A stretch of 64,000 nucleotides of DNA from Quadrisphaera sp. RL12-1S (GTDB taxonomy: Bacteria > Actinomycetota > Actinomycetes > Actinomycetales > Quadrisphaeraceae), in contig NZ_JACNME010000001.1 in NCBI RefSeq assembly GCF_014270065.1, forward strand, positions 1-64,000, in the 5' to 3' direction. The position numbers and the translations under genes are program-made. Positions 7,021 through 18,076 of the stretch are shown piece by piece (position 1 is the stretch's first letter; each line of letters begins with the position of its first letter). The notes beneath the pieces are model-generated. The model did not search any database and was not told the DNA's origin. It was given only the letters and a program-made list of their open reading frames with translations.

Positions 7021-9342
7021 GTGCCGCGCGACACCCCCCGCTCCGACAGGGCCCCCCGCCCTGCGCTGTGCGCGGCCGCCGCGTCCGCGCTCGTCGTCGT
7101 CGTCGCTCCGTTCCTGCTGCCGGGCACCACGGGCACCGCCACCAGCGCGGTGGCCTACCTGGCGCTGCTGGCCAGCGCGGGCCTGCTGATCCGGTGGCGC
7201 GGCCGGCGAGCGGCGGAGGAGCAGCGGACGTGGCGCCTGCTCGGCGCGTCGCTGTGGGCCATCACCGCTTCCGTCCTCGCGGTGGCCGTGGCGGTGCGCG
7301 CGGGGCTGCCCGCCGCCACCACCACCGCGGTCCTGTGCGCCGGGGTGCTGGTGATGATGACGCTGACGTACCTGGCGGTCATCCGCTGGACCCGGCCCGA
7401 CCCCGAGGGCCGCGGCATCGACCCCGACCACCTGGTGGGGACGGTCTGCGCGATCGTGGTGCTCACCACCGCCGCCCAGGCGCTCACGCACCTCGCCGGC
7501 CTGGCCGTGGGCTTCGGACCCGCGCTGCCCGGCCTGGTGTCGATCAGCGGCAACCTCGTGGTGGTGGGCGTGCTCACCGCCACCACGCGCGGGGCCCTGC
7601 GCCGCGGCGACCCGCGGCCCGCGGTGCTCAGCGCCGCCCTGCTGCTCGTGGCGGCGGGGACCGCGGCCGTGCTGGCGAGCCAGCTCCCGCTCATCCCGTG
7701 GGCCCTGCTGGTGCGCGCGCCGTGGCCGCTGGCGCTGGCCGTCTGCGCGGCGCTGCCCGCGGTGCCGCACCCCCGCGAGCGGCAGGACGTGGTCATCAGC
7801 AGCACCACGGGGTACGCGGTGGTGGCCGGGGCGCTGCCCGTGGTCACCCTCGCCCTGGTCGAGCGGATGACGGGCGTGGCCGTGGTGGCCTCCCTGGCGG
7901 CGCTGGCCGCCTCGGGGCGGCTGCTGCTGGACGTCCGCGAGCTGAGGGCGCTGGTGGCCAACCGCCGCTCCTCCCTCGTCGACGAGCTGACCGGGCTGCC
8001 CAACCGGCGCGCCGTGACAGCGCTGCTGGCCCGGGTGCTGGTGCAGCGCCAGCCGGTGGTGGTGGCCGTCATCGACCTCGACCGCTTCAAGGACGTCAAC
8101 GACGCCCTCGGCCACGCCGCCGGCGACGAGCTGCTGCGCTGCGCCGCCGACCGTCTGCGCGAGGTCCTCCTGCCCGGGGAGGTGGTGGCGCGCCTGGGCG
8201 GCGACGAGTTCGTGGTGGTGGCCCCCTGCGAGCCCGGCTCCGGTGCGGCGCTGCGCGCCGCGACCCTGGGCACCTCGGTGGTGACCGCGCTGGGCGAGCC
8301 GGTGGAGCTCGGCGCGGGCAGCGTGCTGGTGGGCGCGAGCACCGGCACCGCCTCCTGGCTCCCGCCGCTCTCCCCCGCCGCCGGAGCCGAGGACGACGAC
8401 GACGCGGTCGCGCTGACCTCCTGGCTGCTGCGCGCCGCCGACGCCGCGATGTACGACGCCAAGCGCTCCGGCAGCGGTTGGGTGGCCCACGACCCCGCGC
8501 GCCACGACGACGCCGCCGGCCAGCTGGCGCTGGTGGCCGACCTGCGCGTCGCTCTGGCCCAGCGGCAGCTGGTGCTGCACCACCAGCCCCAGGTGGACGC
8601 CACCACGGGGCGGCCGGTGGGCGTGGAGGCCCTGGTGCGCTGGGAGCACCCGGCCCGCGGGCTGCTGGGCCCAGCGCGCTTCCTCGACCTGGCCGAGGCG
8701 CACGGGCTGATGGGGCCGCTCACCGAGGAGGTCCTCCGCCTCGGCGTGGAGCAGCTGGCGGCGTGGCGCACCGGCGGGCTCACGCCGCGGATGTCGTTGA
8801 ACCTGCCTGCCAGCGCCCTGCACGACGTCGAGCTGCCGCACCGCGTCTCGGTGCTGCTGCTCCAGCACGGCGTGCCCGCGTCCAGCGTGGTGCTGGAGGT
8901 GACGGAGTCGGTGCTGCTGCGCGACGTCGAGAGGTCCAAGGACGTGGTGCAGGCGCTGCGCGGGGCGGGAGTGCGCGTGAGCATCGACGACTTCGGCACC
9001 GGCCAGTCCTCCCTGTCCCGGCTGCGCGACCTCGCGGTGGACGAGCTGAAGCTCGACGCGTCCTTCACCGCCGGCCTGCTGGCGGACGATCGCGCCCGCA
9101 CGATCGTGGGCAGCACCGTGGCGCTGGCGCACGCGCTCGGCCTGAGCGTGGTGGCCGAGGGCGTGGAGGACGCCGAGACCCTGGCCTGCTTGGCCGCCCT
9201 CGGCTGTGACGAGGTGCAGGGCTACCTGTACGCCGCGCCGATGCCCGCCGAGCGGTGCGCGGCGTGGTGGACCGCCCGAGCAGGGGCGCACGCGCCCGCG
9301 TCGATCTTGGGTGCCCAAGATCCTCAAGTGCCCGCGCGGTGA
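7021..9342 (+). CDS. Membrane GGDEF-EAL protein, paralog 2
   Basis: A 773-residue paralog of the protein at 1245-3602. It has multiple N-terminal membrane segments up to about residue 280, an intact GGDEF near 393 (ARLGGDEF, no RxxD site before it) and an EAL domain starting near 535 (EALVRWEHP). SLNLP, DDFGTG, DELKLD and AEGVED are all present. The first membrane helix follows about 17 residues after GTG 7021, as in paralog 1; an open frame to 6967 would add a Pro/Ser/Thr-rich tail. Paralogs 1 and 2 are about 60-70% similar by eye. The HNH segment and Fic remnant lie between them, so an ancient tandem duplication was probably interrupted. Confidence 0.9.
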   Translation: MPRDTPRSDRAPRPALCAAAASALVVVVAPFLLPGTTGTATSAVAYLALLASAGLLIRWRGRRAAEEQRTWRLLGASLWAITASVLAVAVAVRAGLPAATTTAVLCAGVLVMMTLTYLAVIRWTRPDPEGRGIDPDHLVGTVCAIVVLTTAAQALTHLAGLAVGFGPALPGLVSISGNLVVVGVLTATTRGALRRGDPRPAVLSAALLLVAAGTAAVLASQLPLIPWALLVRAPWPLALAVCAALPAVPHPRERQDVVISSTTGYAVVAGALPVVTLALVERMTGVAVVASLAALAASGRLLLDVRELRALVANRRSSLVDELTGLPNRRAVTALLARVLVQRQPVVVAVIDLDRFKDVNDALGHAAGDELLRCAADRLREVLLPGEVVARLGGDEFVVVAPCEPGSGAALRAATLGTSVVTALGEPVELGAGSVLVGASTGTASWLPPLSPAAGAEDDDDAVALTSWLLRAADAAMYDAKRSGSGWVAHDPARHDDAAGQLALVADLRVALAQRQLVLHHQPQVDATTGRPVGVEALVRWEHPARGLLGPARFLDLAEAHGLMGPLTEEVLRLGVEQLAAWRTGGLTPRMSLNLPASALHDVELPHRVSVLLLQHGVPASSVVLEVTESVLLRDVERSKDVVQALRGAGVRVSIDDFGTGQSSLSRLRDLAVDELKLDASFTAGLLADDRARTIVGSTVALAHALGLSVVAEGVEDAETLACLAALGCDEVQGYLYAAPMPAERCAAWWTARAGAHAPASILGAQDPQVPAR

Positions 9343-9350
9343 TGTCGATC
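9323..9350 (+). promoter_or_regulatory. FliA-like promoter of chemoreceptor 1
   Basis: CTCA at 9323-9326, a 17-nt spacer, GTCGATC at 9344-9350. It overlaps the end of the upstream GGDEF-EAL gene and lies 40 nt before the chemoreceptor start, leaving room for the GGAGG ribosome site. Confidence 0.55.
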
Positions 9351-9390
9351 TCTAGGGAGACACACCCTTCCCCTGACCGATGGAGGTCTC

Positions 9391-10977
9391 GTGCTCCACC
9401 GCCTCGCCGACCTGCGGGTCGCTCACAAGCTCTACGTCGGCTTCGCCGTCGTCTGCCTGCTACTGCTCGTCGTGGCGGGGGTGAGCGCCTCCCGGCTCAC
9501 CCAGGCCCAGGCCAACCTCGACCAGCTCGCCGGGTCCGGCCTCGCCTCCGTCGACACCGCCGACCGGGCGGCACTGGCGCTGCTGCAGGTCCGCTTCGAC
9601 GCCGCCAACCTCGCGCTGGTCACGGACCCGTCCGCCATCGCCGACGCTGTGAAGACCCTCCAGACCGACGATGCCGCCCTCGACGCGGCGTGGACGAAGT
9701 ACCAGGAGTCCGGGCCCGCCTCCTCGGCCGACCAGCAGAGCGCCTTCACCTCGGCGCTGACGGCCTACCGGGCCGCCCTCCAGAAGATGGTCCCGCTGGC
9801 GCAGAGCAACCAGGTCGAGGCCTTCCTCGAGGTCCGCACGCAGGAGGCGACGCCGGCGGCCAAGGCGGCCTTCACCGCCGTCGACGCCATCACCCAGACC
9901 GAGCTCAAGTCCGCCGCGGACCTGGCAGCGCAGGGGCAGACCGCCTACCGGGCCGCCCTGGCCCTCCTCGTCGGCTGCGCGGTGACCGCCCTGGCGCTGG
10001 CCGTCGGCATCGCCCTGGTGGTGGCCCGGTCGGTGACCCGGCCGCTGGCCAAGGTCGTCGCCGTCATGGCCGGCGTCGCCCAGGGCCGCCTCGACCAGCG
10101 CGTGGCCCTGACCACCAAGGACGAGGTCGGCCAGCTGGCGGTCTCCACCGACGCCTCCCTGGAGTCCCTGTCAGCGGCGATGCAGGAGATCACCACCGAG
10201 GCCCGCTCCCTGGCCACGGCCTCGGCCTCCCTGTCCAGCGTGTCCACCCAGATGGCCTCCGGCGCCGAGGAGGCCGCCACCCAGACCCAGGTCGTCTCGG
10301 CAGCCTCCGAGCAGGTCACCGCCTCCATCTCCACCGTCGCCGCCGCCGGGGAGGAGATGACCGCCGCCATCGCCCAGATCGCCTCGGCCACCGCCGACGC
10401 CTCGGCGATGGCCTCCTCGGCGGTCAGCGCTGCTGGCTCGGCCGGGACCGCCATCGAGCGCCTCGGGGTCTCCTCCCGCGAGATCGGTGACGTGGTCAAG
10501 CTCATCACCTCCATCGCCGAGCAGACCAACCTCCTGGCCCTGAACGCCACCATCGAGGCCGCCCGCGCCGGTGAGCTGGGCAAGGGCTTCGCGGTGGTGG
10601 CCGGGGAGGTCAAGGAGCTGGCCCGCCAGACCGCTCAGGCCACCGAGGAGATCGTGGGCAAGGTGACCGCCACCCAGGCCGACACCGCGGCCGCGGCCTC
10701 GGCGGTCACCCAGATCGGTGAGGTCATCGCCCGCATCGACGAGGTGCAGTCCACCATCGCCGCGGCGGTGGAGGAGCAGTCGGCGACCACCAGCGAGATG
10801 GTCCGCAACGTCACCGAGATCTCCACCGGGTCGGCGCAGATCTCCGCGAACGTCTCCGACATCGCCGCGGGCACCGAGCAGAACCGGGAGTCCGCTGGTC
10901 ACACCGCCACCACCGCCGGGTCCCTGGCGGCCTCGGCCAGCCGTCTGCAGGAGCTCACGGGCCGCTTCACCGTCTGA
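9391..10977 (+). CDS. Methyl-accepting chemotaxis protein (membrane), paralog 1
   Basis: A 528-residue chemoreceptor. GTG 9391 is preceded by GGAGG at 6-7 nt. TM1 spans about residues 14-34. The extracellular four-helix-bundle sensor covers 35-188 and is Ala-rich. TM2 is about 188-210, HAMP 210-265 (RPLAKVV, then TKDEVGQLA) and the signalling coiled coil 265-528. The highly conserved hairpin tip ([19 protein letters not shown]) starts near 375. The protein ends GRFTV; no CheR-docking pentapeptide is seen. It signals through CheA/CheW, which are not in this window. The paralog at 11172 is closely similar, mainly in the cytoplasmic half. Confidence 0.94.
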   Translation: MLHRLADLRVAHKLYVGFAVVCLLLLVVAGVSASRLTQAQANLDQLAGSGLASVDTADRAALALLQVRFDAANLALVTDPSAIADAVKTLQTDDAALDAAWTKYQESGPASSADQQSAFTSALTAYRAALQKMVPLAQSNQVEAFLEVRTQEATPAAKAAFTAVDAITQTELKSAADLAAQGQTAYRAALALLVGCAVTALALAVGIALVVARSVTRPLAKVVAVMAGVAQGRLDQRVALTTKDEVGQLAVSTDASLESLSAAMQEITTEARSLATASASLSSVSTQMASGAEEAATQTQVVSAASEQVTASISTVAAAGEEMTAAIAQIASATADASAMASSAVSAAGSAGTAIERLGVSSREIGDVVKLITSIAEQTNLLALNATIEAARAGELGKGFAVVAGEVKELARQTAQATEEIVGKVTATQADTAAAASAVTQIGEVIARIDEVQSTIAAAVEEQSATTSEMVRNVTEISTGSAQISANVSDIAAGTEQNRESAGHTATTAGSLAASASRLQELTGRFTV

Positions 10978-11009
10978 CCCCGTCGGACGAGGTCCCGCCC
11001 GGGACCCTA

Positions 11010-11054
11010 CGAGAGCCCCCGGCCAGCGCTGCCCGCGCCGGCCGGGGACTCTCG
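11010..11054 (+). terminator. Terminator after chemoreceptor 1
   Basis: Inverted repeat beginning CGAGAG and ending CTCTCG, about 14 bp with one C-A mismatch and a 15-nt loop, 33 bp after the stop codon. Nearly the same hairpin follows chemoreceptor 2. No U-run follows, as is common in high-GC actinobacteria. Confidence 0.75.
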
Positions 11055-11100
11055 CCTCTCTCCAGGGGACGTCGACGGGCGAGACGCACCCGACGTACCC

Positions 11101-11127
11101 CTCAAGGCAGACGGCGACCGACCGATA
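11101..11127 (+). promoter_or_regulatory. FliA-like promoter of chemoreceptor 2
   Basis: CTCA at 11101-11104, 16-nt spacer, ACCGATA at 11121-11127, 45 nt before the GTG start. Confidence 0.55.
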
Positions 11128-11171
11128 CAGGGACTCACAGCCGTCTCCCAGCAACCGCATCGGAGGGTCCC

Positions 11172-12755
11172 GTGCTCCACCGCCTCGCAGACCTGCGCAT
11201 CGCGCACAAGCTCTTCGCCGGCTTCGGCGCCGTCTGCCTCCTGGTCGGCCTCGTCGGCGGGCTGGCGCTCACGCGCCTCGCCCAGTCGCAGGCGAACCTC
11301 GACCGGCTGGCCACGTCCGGTCTGGTCTCGGTCGACACCGCGGACCGCTCGTCGCTGGCGCTCCTGCAGGTCCGCTTCGACGTCGCCAACCTCGCCCTCG
11401 CCAAGGGGGGTGACGTGGCCGCCGCGGCGGACGCGCTGGCGACGAGCGACGCAGCGCTCGACACCGCGTGGAAGGCCTACACGGACTCCGAGCCGTCGTC
11501 GACGGCCGAGCAGCGGACCGCCTTCACCACGGCCCTGTCCCAGTACCGTGCCGCGCTGGCCGAGATGGTGCCGCTGGCCAAGGCCGGAGACTCGGCGGGC
11601 TTCATCGAGGTCCGCAAGCAGAAGGCCACCCCGGCGGCCAAGGCCGCCTTCGCCGCCGTCGACGCCATCACCAAGACCGAGCTGACCACCGCGAGCGAGA
11701 TGGCCGCCGAGGGGAAGGCCTCCTACCGCGCCTCGGCGCTCCTCGTGGCCGGCTGCGCCGTGGCCGCCATCGTCCTCGCCGTCCTCATGGCGCTCCTGGT
11801 CTCCCGGTCCGTGAGCGGGCCGCTGTCCCGGGTCGTCGCGGTCATGGTCGAGGTCGCCCAGGGCCGCCTGGACCGCCGCGTCGGCCTGACCACCAAGGAC
11901 GAGGTCGGCCAGCTCGCCGACGCCGTGGACACCACCGTGGCCACCCTCGGCACCGCCATGCGCGACATCGCCGCCGAAGCCCGCTCCCTGGCCACGGCCT
12001 CGGCCTCCCTGTCCAGCGTCGCCGCCCAGATCTCCGCCGGCGCCGAGGAGGCCGCCACCCAGACCCAGGTCGTCTCAGCAGCCTCCGAGCAGGTCACCGC
12101 CTCCATCTCCACCGTCGCCGCCGCCGGGGAGGAGATGACCGCCGCCATCGCCCAGATCGCCACCGCCACCGCCGACGCCTCCGCCATGGCCTCCAACGCC
12201 GTCACCGCCGCCGGCTCGGCCGGCGGCGCCATCGAGCGCCTCGGGGTCTCCAGCAAGGAGATCGGCGACGTCGTCAAGCTCATCACCACCATCGCCGAGC
12301 AGACCAACCTGCTGGCCCTGAACGCCACCATCGAGGCCGCCCGCGCCGGAGAGCTCGGCAAGGGCTTCGCGGTGGTGGCCGGGGAGGTCAAGGAGCTGGC
12401 CCGCCAGACCGCCCAGGCCACCGAGGAGATCGTCGGCAAGGTCAACGCCACCCAGAACGACGCCGCCGCGGCCGCGGCCGCCGTCACGGAGATCGGGGAC
12501 GTCATCGGTCGCATCGACGAGGTGCAGTCCACCATCGCCGCGGCGGTGGAGGAGCAGTCGGCGACCACCAGCGAGATGGTCCGCAACGTCACCGAGATCT
12601 CCACCGGGTCCGCGCAGATCTCCGCGAACGTCTCCGACATCGCCGCCGGCACCGAGCAGAACCGGGCCGGCGCAGGCCAGACGGCCGCCACGGCGACCTC
12701 CCTGGCGGACTCGGCGAGCCGGCTGCAGGAGCTCACGGGCCGCTTCACCGTCTGA
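11172..12755 (+). CDS. Methyl-accepting chemotaxis protein (membrane), paralog 2
   Basis: A 527-residue tandem paralog of the 9391 receptor. GTG start with GGAGG 6 nt upstream. TM1 about 14-34, four-helix-bundle sensor to about 190, TM2 190-212, HAMP to 265, signalling domain to the C-terminus. The hairpin tip is near 375 and the end is again [10 protein letters not shown]. The cytoplasmic half is nearly identical to paralog 1, while the sensor differs more (for example [13 protein letters not shown] against [13 protein letters not shown]). This is the usual pattern of receptor duplication with ligand-domain divergence. It has its own promoter and terminator, so the two are separate transcription units. 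Confidence 0.94.
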   Translation: MLHRLADLRIAHKLFAGFGAVCLLVGLVGGLALTRLAQSQANLDRLATSGLVSVDTADRSSLALLQVRFDVANLALAKGGDVAAAADALATSDAALDTAWKAYTDSEPSSTAEQRTAFTTALSQYRAALAEMVPLAKAGDSAGFIEVRKQKATPAAKAAFAAVDAITKTELTTASEMAAEGKASYRASALLVAGCAVAAIVLAVLMALLVSRSVSGPLSRVVAVMVEVAQGRLDRRVGLTTKDEVGQLADAVDTTVATLGTAMRDIAAEARSLATASASLSSVAAQISAGAEEAATQTQVVSAASEQVTASISTVAAAGEEMTAAIAQIATATADASAMASNAVTAAGSAGGAIERLGVSSKEIGDVVKLITTIAEQTNLLALNATIEAARAGELGKGFAVVAGEVKELARQTAQATEEIVGKVNATQNDAAAAAAAVTEIGDVIGRIDEVQSTIAAAVEEQSATTSEMVRNVTEISTGSAQISANVSDIAAGTEQNRAGAGQTAATATSLADSASRLQELTGRFTV

Positions 12756-12776
12756 CGAGGTCTGGCTCCGCACCCC

Positions 12777-12823
12777 ACGAGAGCCCCCGGCCAGCGCTGC
12801 TCGCGCCGGCCGGGGGCTCTCGT
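12777..12823 (+). terminator. Terminator after chemoreceptor 2
   Basis: A perfect 16-bp stem (12777-12792 with 12808-12823) and a 15-nt loop, 21 bp after the stop. It is nearly the same sequence as the terminator after chemoreceptor 1, so the duplication included the terminator. Confidence 0.85.
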
Positions 12824-12893
12824 GGTCCTCCGACCACGGCGCTGGCCCGGTCCGTGACGGCGCCACCCCCGTGGATCTTGTGGCCCCCCGTTG

Positions 12894-12920
12894 ATCAAGT
12901 GCGGCGTCTCCCGGTCGATA
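12894..12920 (+). promoter_or_regulatory. FliA-like promoter of chemoreceptor 3
   Basis: ATCA at 12894-12897, 16-nt spacer, GTCGATA at 12914-12920. The chemoreceptor frame is open from 12891, which would put translation inside this promoter. The motif therefore argues for the ATG at 12966. Confidence 0.5.
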
Positions 12921-12965
12921 GACACGGGAGACCACTTGTCGAGCAGCGGGAAGAGGAGTCGGAGC

Positions 12966-14927
12966 ATGCGCAGCATCAGAGGTCAGCTCGTCACACGGGT
13001 GCTGGCGATGACGATCGCCGTCGTGGCCGCGCTGGTGGCGGTGGTCGCCGTGCGCGCCTCCGCCACCGGGCAGCGCGAGGCCGAGCAGTACAGCCGCAGC
13101 CTGGCCGCTGGCGAGGCGACCTCGGTGGAGCTCACGCTGCGCCAGGCGCTGCTCACCGTGGACACCCTGTCGGACGCGCTGAGCGCGCTGCACCACAACG
13201 GCGGTGCGTCGCGCGCCGCCGTCTCCGCCGCCGTCCACGACACGCTCGCCGCGAACCCCGCCTTCGTGGGCATGTCGAGCGCGTGGGAGCCCAACGCCTT
13301 CGACGGTCGCGACGCGGCGTTCGCGGGCGGGACCGACAGCTCCGCGGACGGCCGCTTCGCCCCGTACTGGTACCGCAGCGGCGGTCAGCTGGCCTTCACC
13401 GCCCTCACCGGCGTGGAGGACCCCTCCCAGGGCAACTGGTACACCGGTCCGCGCCAGAGCCTGAAGACGCTGCTGACCGAGCCGTACGCGTACACGCTGG
13501 ACGGCAAGGACGTCCTCATGACCACGGCGTCGGCTCCCGTCCTGCAGGACGGGAAGTTCCTCGGCGTGGTCACCGCGGACCTGGCCCTGACCGACCTGTC
13601 CGGGCGGCTGAACGCCATCAAGCCCTACGGCGACGGGTACGTCTCGCTGCTGAGCGACAAGGGCTTCGTCGTCACCAGCCCCCGTTCCGACGCGCTCGGC
13701 AAGCCGCTGGAGGGGCCGCTGGCCGCCGTGGCCAAGCAGGTCAGCGCCCAGCGCGAGCCCCGGTCCCTGACCACCACCGACCCCGTGCTGGGCACGACGG
13801 CCCTGGCCGTGGTGGCCCCCATCGCCGTCACGCCCGACCAGACGTGGTCCCTCGTGGTCTCCGCTCCCCGGGCCACGGTGCTGGCCGAGGTCGCCCGGAC
13901 CACGTGGACGACCGTGCTGGTGGGTCTGGTCGCCGTCGCCCTGGCCGGCGCACTGACCTGGTGGATCGGCGGCGGACTGGCCCGCCCCGTGCGCACCCTG
14001 CGCGACAGCCTCGTCGACATCGCCGACGGCGACGGCGACCTCACCCGCCGCGTGGACGCCACCCGCCGCGACGAGCTCGGCCAGCTCGCCGCCGCCTTCA
14101 ACCGCTTCACCGACACCATCGCCACCACCGTGCGCGACATCACCACCGAAGCCAGCGCCCTGCACCGCGCCGCCAGCGCCCTGGACACCACCAACCGCGC
14201 CCTGACCACCGACATCGACGCCTCCGCCACCCGCTGCACCGACGTCGCCGACCAAGCCGGCGCCGCCAGCGCCGAAGTCACCACCATCGCCGCCGCCGCC
14301 GAGCAGATGGGCGCCTCCATCGCCGAGATCGCCCGCGGCACCCACGAAGCCACCCGCATCGCCGGCGAAGCCGTGGAGGTCTCCACCTCCACCGAAGCCG
14401 TCTTCGAAGCCCTCTCCACCAGCTCCACCGAGATCGGCGCCATCGTGGCCACCATCACCGGCATCGCCCAGCAGACCAACCTCCTGGCCCTGAACGCCAC
14501 CATCGAAGCCGCCCGCGCCGGAGAAGCCGGCAAGGGCTTCGCGGTGGTCTCCGGAGAGGTCAAGGACCTGTCGGTGCAGACCTCCCGAGCCACCGACGAC
14601 ATCGAACAGCGCATCACCCGCCTGCTCAGCGACGTCGGCTCCGCCTCCACCTCGGTGACCACCATCGGCACCGTGGTCGGCACCCTGGACGGCATCCAGA
14701 CCACCGTGGCCAGCGCCGTGGAAGAGCAGACCGCGGTCACCGCCGAGATCGCCACCGGCGTCACCCGCGCCGCCTCAGCCACCCGCGCCATCGCCGACAC
14801 CATCCAAGACGTGGCACGCGCCGCCGAGAGCATGCGCACCAGCGCCGCCCAGAGCGCCACCTCCGTGCGCGAGGTCAGCGCCACCGCCGACCGCATGCAG
14901 CACCTGGTCGGACGCTTCACGGTCTGA
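12966..14927 (+). CDS. Methyl-accepting chemotaxis protein with large Cache-type sensor
   Basis: A 653-residue chemoreceptor from ATG 12966, with GGAG just upstream and the FliA-like promoter 46 nt before it. TM1 is about residues 8-28. A large extracellular domain spans 29-315 with dCache features (WYTGPRQS, then [21 protein letters not shown]). TM2 is about 317-340, followed by HAMP ([20 protein letters not shown]) and a signalling domain with tip [20 protein letters not shown] near 500. Cache domains bind small ligands such as amino acids and organic acids; the ligand here is unknown. The C-terminus is GRFTV, as in the two four-helix-bundle receptors. Confidence 0.93.
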   Translation: MRSIRGQLVTRVLAMTIAVVAALVAVVAVRASATGQREAEQYSRSLAAGEATSVELTLRQALLTVDTLSDALSALHHNGGASRAAVSAAVHDTLAANPAFVGMSSAWEPNAFDGRDAAFAGGTDSSADGRFAPYWYRSGGQLAFTALTGVEDPSQGNWYTGPRQSLKTLLTEPYAYTLDGKDVLMTTASAPVLQDGKFLGVVTADLALTDLSGRLNAIKPYGDGYVSLLSDKGFVVTSPRSDALGKPLEGPLAAVAKQVSAQREPRSLTTTDPVLGTTALAVVAPIAVTPDQTWSLVVSAPRATVLAEVARTTWTTVLVGLVAVALAGALTWWIGGGLARPVRTLRDSLVDIADGDGDLTRRVDATRRDELGQLAAAFNRFTDTIATTVRDITTEASALHRAASALDTTNRALTTDIDASATRCTDVADQAGAASAEVTTIAAAAEQMGASIAEIARGTHEATRIAGEAVEVSTSTEAVFEALSTSSTEIGAIVATITGIAQQTNLLALNATIEAARAGEAGKGFAVVSGEVKDLSVQTSRATDDIEQRITRLLSDVGSASTSVTTIGTVVGTLDGIQTTVASAVEEQTAVTAEIATGVTRAASATRAIADTIQDVARAAESMRTSAAQSATSVREVSATADRMQHLVGRFTV

Positions 14928-14942
14928 CGTCCTCGCCGAGCA

Positions 14943-14998
14943 CGTCACGTCACGGCGCGGCGACCACCGGAGGGTGGTCGCCGCGCCGTGACGTGACG
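14943..14998. terminator. Bidirectional terminator, 26-bp perfect stem
   Basis: 14943-14968 pairs with 14973-14998 without a mismatch around a GGAG loop. It lies between the convergent ends of chemoreceptor 3 and the histidine kinase and can stop both transcripts. Confidence 0.9.
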
Positions 14999-15004
14999 GG
15001 CGCC

Positions 15005-16231
15005 TCAGCCCTGGAGCGGCAGCACGGCCGTGAGCTGGTGCCCGCCGTCGTCGGTGGTGCCCCACCCGGCGTACCCGCCGAGGGCCTGCGCGCGCTCGCG
15101 CACGCCCGCCAGCCCGTTGCCCGTCGACAGGTCGGACCGCTCCGGCACGGCCACCGGGGACGACGACGCCGGACACGGCCCGTTGACCACGGACACCACG
15201 AGCGTGGAGGCGACCACCTCCACCCCCGCCCGGACCTGTGCGCCCGGGGCGTAGCGCACGGCGTTGGTGAGCCCCTCCTGGAGGATCCGGTAGGCGGCGC
15301 GCTGCACCGGGGCGGCCACCTCCACCCCGTCGGGCACCTGGACCACCAGCTGGCCGTCGCACCCGGCGGAGCTCCACAGCGCGTCGACCTCCCCCAGGCA
15401 CACCGCGCGGGGCCGGGAGGCGGGCTCCGCCGGCCACTCGTGGCCGCGCAGGTCGGCGAGCACCTCGCGCAGCTCGCGGGTGGTCTGCGCCGCGGCGTCG
15501 CGGATGGTCTCGGCCACCTGGCGGGTGCGGTCGTCGACGTCGGGCTGCATCCGCAGCCCCGCCGCCTGCACGGCGATGAGGGTCACCTGGGAGGCCACCA
15601 CGTCGTGCATCTCGCGGGCCAGGTGCGCGCGCTCCTCGGCGCGGGCGGCGTGCTCGGCGAGCGCCCGCTCGCGCGCCCGGCCGGCCACCAGCTCCCGCAG
15701 CGCGGCGGCCTGCTCGCGGCGGGTCCGCACGAGCCGTCCCAGGCCCGCGGCACCGGCTGACATGGCGATGGCGGCGGCGACGTCGGTGATGAGGCGCAGC
15801 GGGCCGTCCGAGACGAGGTAGCGCGAGTCCTGCCAGGTCATGAGGGCGGCGCTGGAGACCACCGTCCACGCCACCAGGCCCACCACCACGGCATCGCGGC
15901 GCTCCTTCTGCCCGGCGGTGAAGAGCAGCACCAGCGGGGTGAGGAGCAGGGCCGTCCACCCGAGGGCCGGTCCCGCCACCAGCGCGGCCGCCACCGGCCA
16001 CCGCAGCCGGGCGACCACGGCCACGAGGGTGGCCGCCGCCACCACGAAGTAGCTGTCGGCACGCACCTCCTGCCAGGCGAGCACCTCGAGCGCGCACAGC
16101 GCCACCACGCCCACCTCGAGGACCACCCGCAGCGGACCCGTGCGCCAGCCGGCCAACCGGCCGCGCAGCGCCCGCGGGGCGCCACCGCGCCCGGGCGCGA
16201 CCACCGCGCTCCCGGACGCCAGCTCACCCAC
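15005..16231 (-). CDS. Orphan NarL-type sensor histidine kinase
   Basis: A membrane histidine kinase of about 408 residues in the HisKA_3 family. Five or six hydrophobic segments fill residues 35-170. A linker coiled coil (RARERALAEHAARAEERA) leads to the phosphorylated His near 207 in AREMHDVVASQ. The HATPase domain shows ILQEGLTNAVRYAPG and GNGLAGVRERAQALGG; it ends TAVLPLQG. Start GTG 16231 is chosen because GATGAT lies 6 nt upstream, the leaderless arrangement seen for many genes here; the frame is open to 16363. No response regulator is adjacent, which is unusual for this family. Its upstream region faces the double-GAF receptor gene. Confidence 0.85.
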   Translation of the reverse strand: MGELASGSAVVAPGRGGAPRALRGRLAGWRTGPLRVVLEVGVVALCALEVLAWQEVRADSYFVVAAATLVAVVARLRWPVAAALVAGPALGWTALLLTPLVLLFTAGQKERRDAVVVGLVAWTVVSSAALMTWQDSRYLVSDGPLRLITDVAAAIAMSAGAAGLGRLVRTRREQAAALRELVAGRARERALAEHAARAEERAHLAREMHDVVASQVTLIAVQAAGLRMQPDVDDRTRQVAETIRDAAAQTTRELREVLADLRGHEWPAEPASRPRAVCLGEVDALWSSAGCDGQLVVQVPDGVEVAAPVQRAAYRILQEGLTNAVRYAPGAQVRAGVEVVASTLVVSVVNGPCPASSSPVAVPERSDLSTGNGLAGVRERAQALGGYAGWGTTDDGGHQLTAVLPLQG

Positions 16232-16365
16232 GCCCCGATCATCCCCTCCGAGGGGGACCAGTCCCAAGGCGCACTGCCCGTCCGGAGCACCACCACGGCC
16301 GGAAGTCCCCCGCAGGGGGGCTCCGCGGACGGGCAGAGCGCCGGGAGGGACCTGACCGACCACGT

Positions 16366-16393
16366 CTCAACCCCGTGGTCCCCGGTGCCGATG
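16366..16393 (+). promoter_or_regulatory. FliA-like promoter of double-GAF receptor 1
   Basis: CTCA at 16366-16369, 17-nt spacer, GCCGATG at 16387-16393, 49 nt before ATG 16443. Confidence 0.6.
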
Positions 16394-16442
16394 ACCATGG
16401 CGTCACGGCCGTGGGGGCAGTCACTGCGAGGAGCACCTGAGG

Positions 16443-18002
16443 ATGAAGCGAGCCGGCCGCACCAGCGCCGTCGACCGGGCGGCGCAGACCGCCGTCGAGG
16501 CCGAGGCCGACGTCCGCGCCGTGGTCGAGGTGGTCAAGGCCGTGGCCGCGGCCACCACCCCCGACGCCGCCGTGAGTGCCGCCCTGGAGGCCGTGCGCAC
16601 CCAGTTCGGCTGGGTCTACGGCTCCTACTGGAAGGTCGAGGGCAGGGGCAGCGCCGCCGAGCTCCGCTTCGTCCAGGAGTCCGGCCAGACCTCCGAGGAG
16701 TTCCGCGCTGTGACCCGCTCGGCCTCCTTCTGCGAGGGCGTCGGGTTGTCGGGGCGCGCGTGGAAGGCCCGCGACCTCGTCTTCGTCCAGGACATCGGCG
16801 AGCTCACCGACTGCGTCCGCGCGCCCGTCGCCCAGCGCTCCGGCGTCCGCAGCGGCGTCTGCTTCCCCGTGGTCGAGCACGGCCAGGTGGTCGGCACCAT
16901 GGACTTCTTCACCGACGAGACCCTCGACCCCGCTCCGCGCCGCCTCGACGTGCTGCGCTCCATCGGGGTGCTGGTCTCCCAGGCTCTCGAGCGCGTCCAC
17001 GAGTCCGAGCGCCAGGCCAGGGCCGCCCAGGACGTCGAGGCCGTCAACGCCGTGCTGCGCGAGCTGTCGAAGGCGGGCGACCCCGCCGCGGCCGTCCGCT
17101 TCGCGCTGGACACCGTCTGCTCCGGCTTCGGCTGGGACTACGGCTCCTTCTGGAAGCTCGACGAGCGCGGCGACGCGCTCCGCTTCTCCCAGGAGGTCGG
17201 ACAGGTCGGCGAGGAGTTCCGCCGCGTCACCGCCAGCGCGTCCTTCGCCAGGGGCGTCGGCGTGGCCGGCCGGACCTGGGCCGCCCGCGACCTCCTCTTC
17301 GTCGAGGACCTCGCGGAGGTCACGGACTGCGTGCGCGCCCCCGCCGCCCGCAGCGCCGGCGTGAAGAGCGGCATCTGCCTGCCGATCGTCGTCGACGGCG
17401 AGGTGGCAGGGACGATGGACTTCTTCGCCACCCGCACCCTGGTCATGTCCGCCAGCCGTGAGAGCGCCCTGCGCAACACGGGCTTCCTGCTGGGCCAGGC
17501 CCTGGAGCGGATCGCCTCCCGCGAGCGCCTCACCACCGCCGGCCGCGAGCTGGTGGTCTCCATCGAGGAGGTCGAGCGCAACGTGCTCGCCGCCGGGAGC
17601 GTGGCCGAGCGCGGTCGCACCCTGACCGTGGAGGCCAACGACGAGGTGGCCCAGCTGGGCGAGTCCAGCGCGCAGATCTCCAAGGTGGTCTCCGCCATCC
17701 AGGCGATCGCCGCGCAGACCAACCTGCTGGCCCTGAACGCCACCATCGAGGCCGCCCGCGCCGGCGAGGCCGGCAAGGGCTTCGCCGTGGTCGCCGGGGA
17801 GGTCAAGGAGCTGGCCAACGGCACCGCCAGGGCCACCACCGAGGTGGACGAGCGGGTGCGCCTCATCCAGACCCAGGTGCAGGACGTCATCGCCCGCCTG
17901 TCGTCCATCACCACCGTGGTGGACGAGATCAACGAGACCCAGAACGTCATCGCCGGCGTGCTCACCGAGCAGGTGGCGGTGACCCGGGCGATCCTCGCCT
18001 GA
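16443..18002 (+). CDS. Soluble chemoreceptor: GAF-GAF-MCP signalling domain, paralog 1
   Basis: A 519-residue protein with no membrane segment. Two tandem GAF domains (about 30-180 and 200-350) precede a chemoreceptor signalling domain (about 360-519) whose hairpin tip [20 protein letters not shown] starts near 421. Each GAF carries DCVRAP followed by SG(V/I)C about 15 residues on, so two Cys per domain are conserved. HAMP is absent. GAF domains bind cyclic nucleotides, haem, bilins or small redox signals; the paired Cys hint at a cofactor or redox function, which is inference. GAGGAG lies 10 nt before ATG. A paralog follows at 18172. Confidence 0.92.
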   Translation: MKRAGRTSAVDRAAQTAVEAEADVRAVVEVVKAVAAATTPDAAVSAALEAVRTQFGWVYGSYWKVEGRGSAAELRFVQESGQTSEEFRAVTRSASFCEGVGLSGRAWKARDLVFVQDIGELTDCVRAPVAQRSGVRSGVCFPVVEHGQVVGTMDFFTDETLDPAPRRLDVLRSIGVLVSQALERVHESERQARAAQDVEAVNAVLRELSKAGDPAAAVRFALDTVCSGFGWDYGSFWKLDERGDALRFSQEVGQVGEEFRRVTASASFARGVGVAGRTWAARDLLFVEDLAEVTDCVRAPAARSAGVKSGICLPIVVDGEVAGTMDFFATRTLVMSASRESALRNTGFLLGQALERIASRERLTTAGRELVVSIEEVERNVLAAGSVAERGRTLTVEANDEVAQLGESSAQISKVVSAIQAIAAQTNLLALNATIEAARAGEAGKGFAVVAGEVKELANGTARATTEVDERVRLIQTQVQDVIARLSSITTVVDEINETQNVIAGVLTEQVAVTRAILA

Positions 18003-18020
18003 CGCACCCGGCTCCCCCGA

Positions 18021-18052
18021 GGGCCCTGTCTGCCGGACGGCAGGCAGGGCCC
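18021..18052 (+). terminator. Terminator after double-GAF receptor 1
   Basis: A 14-bp stem (18021-18034 with 18039-18052) with one G-U pair and a GGAC loop, 18 bp after the stop. Confidence 0.8.
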
Positions 18053-18076
18053 TGGCCGTTCACCCGGGTGACGCGC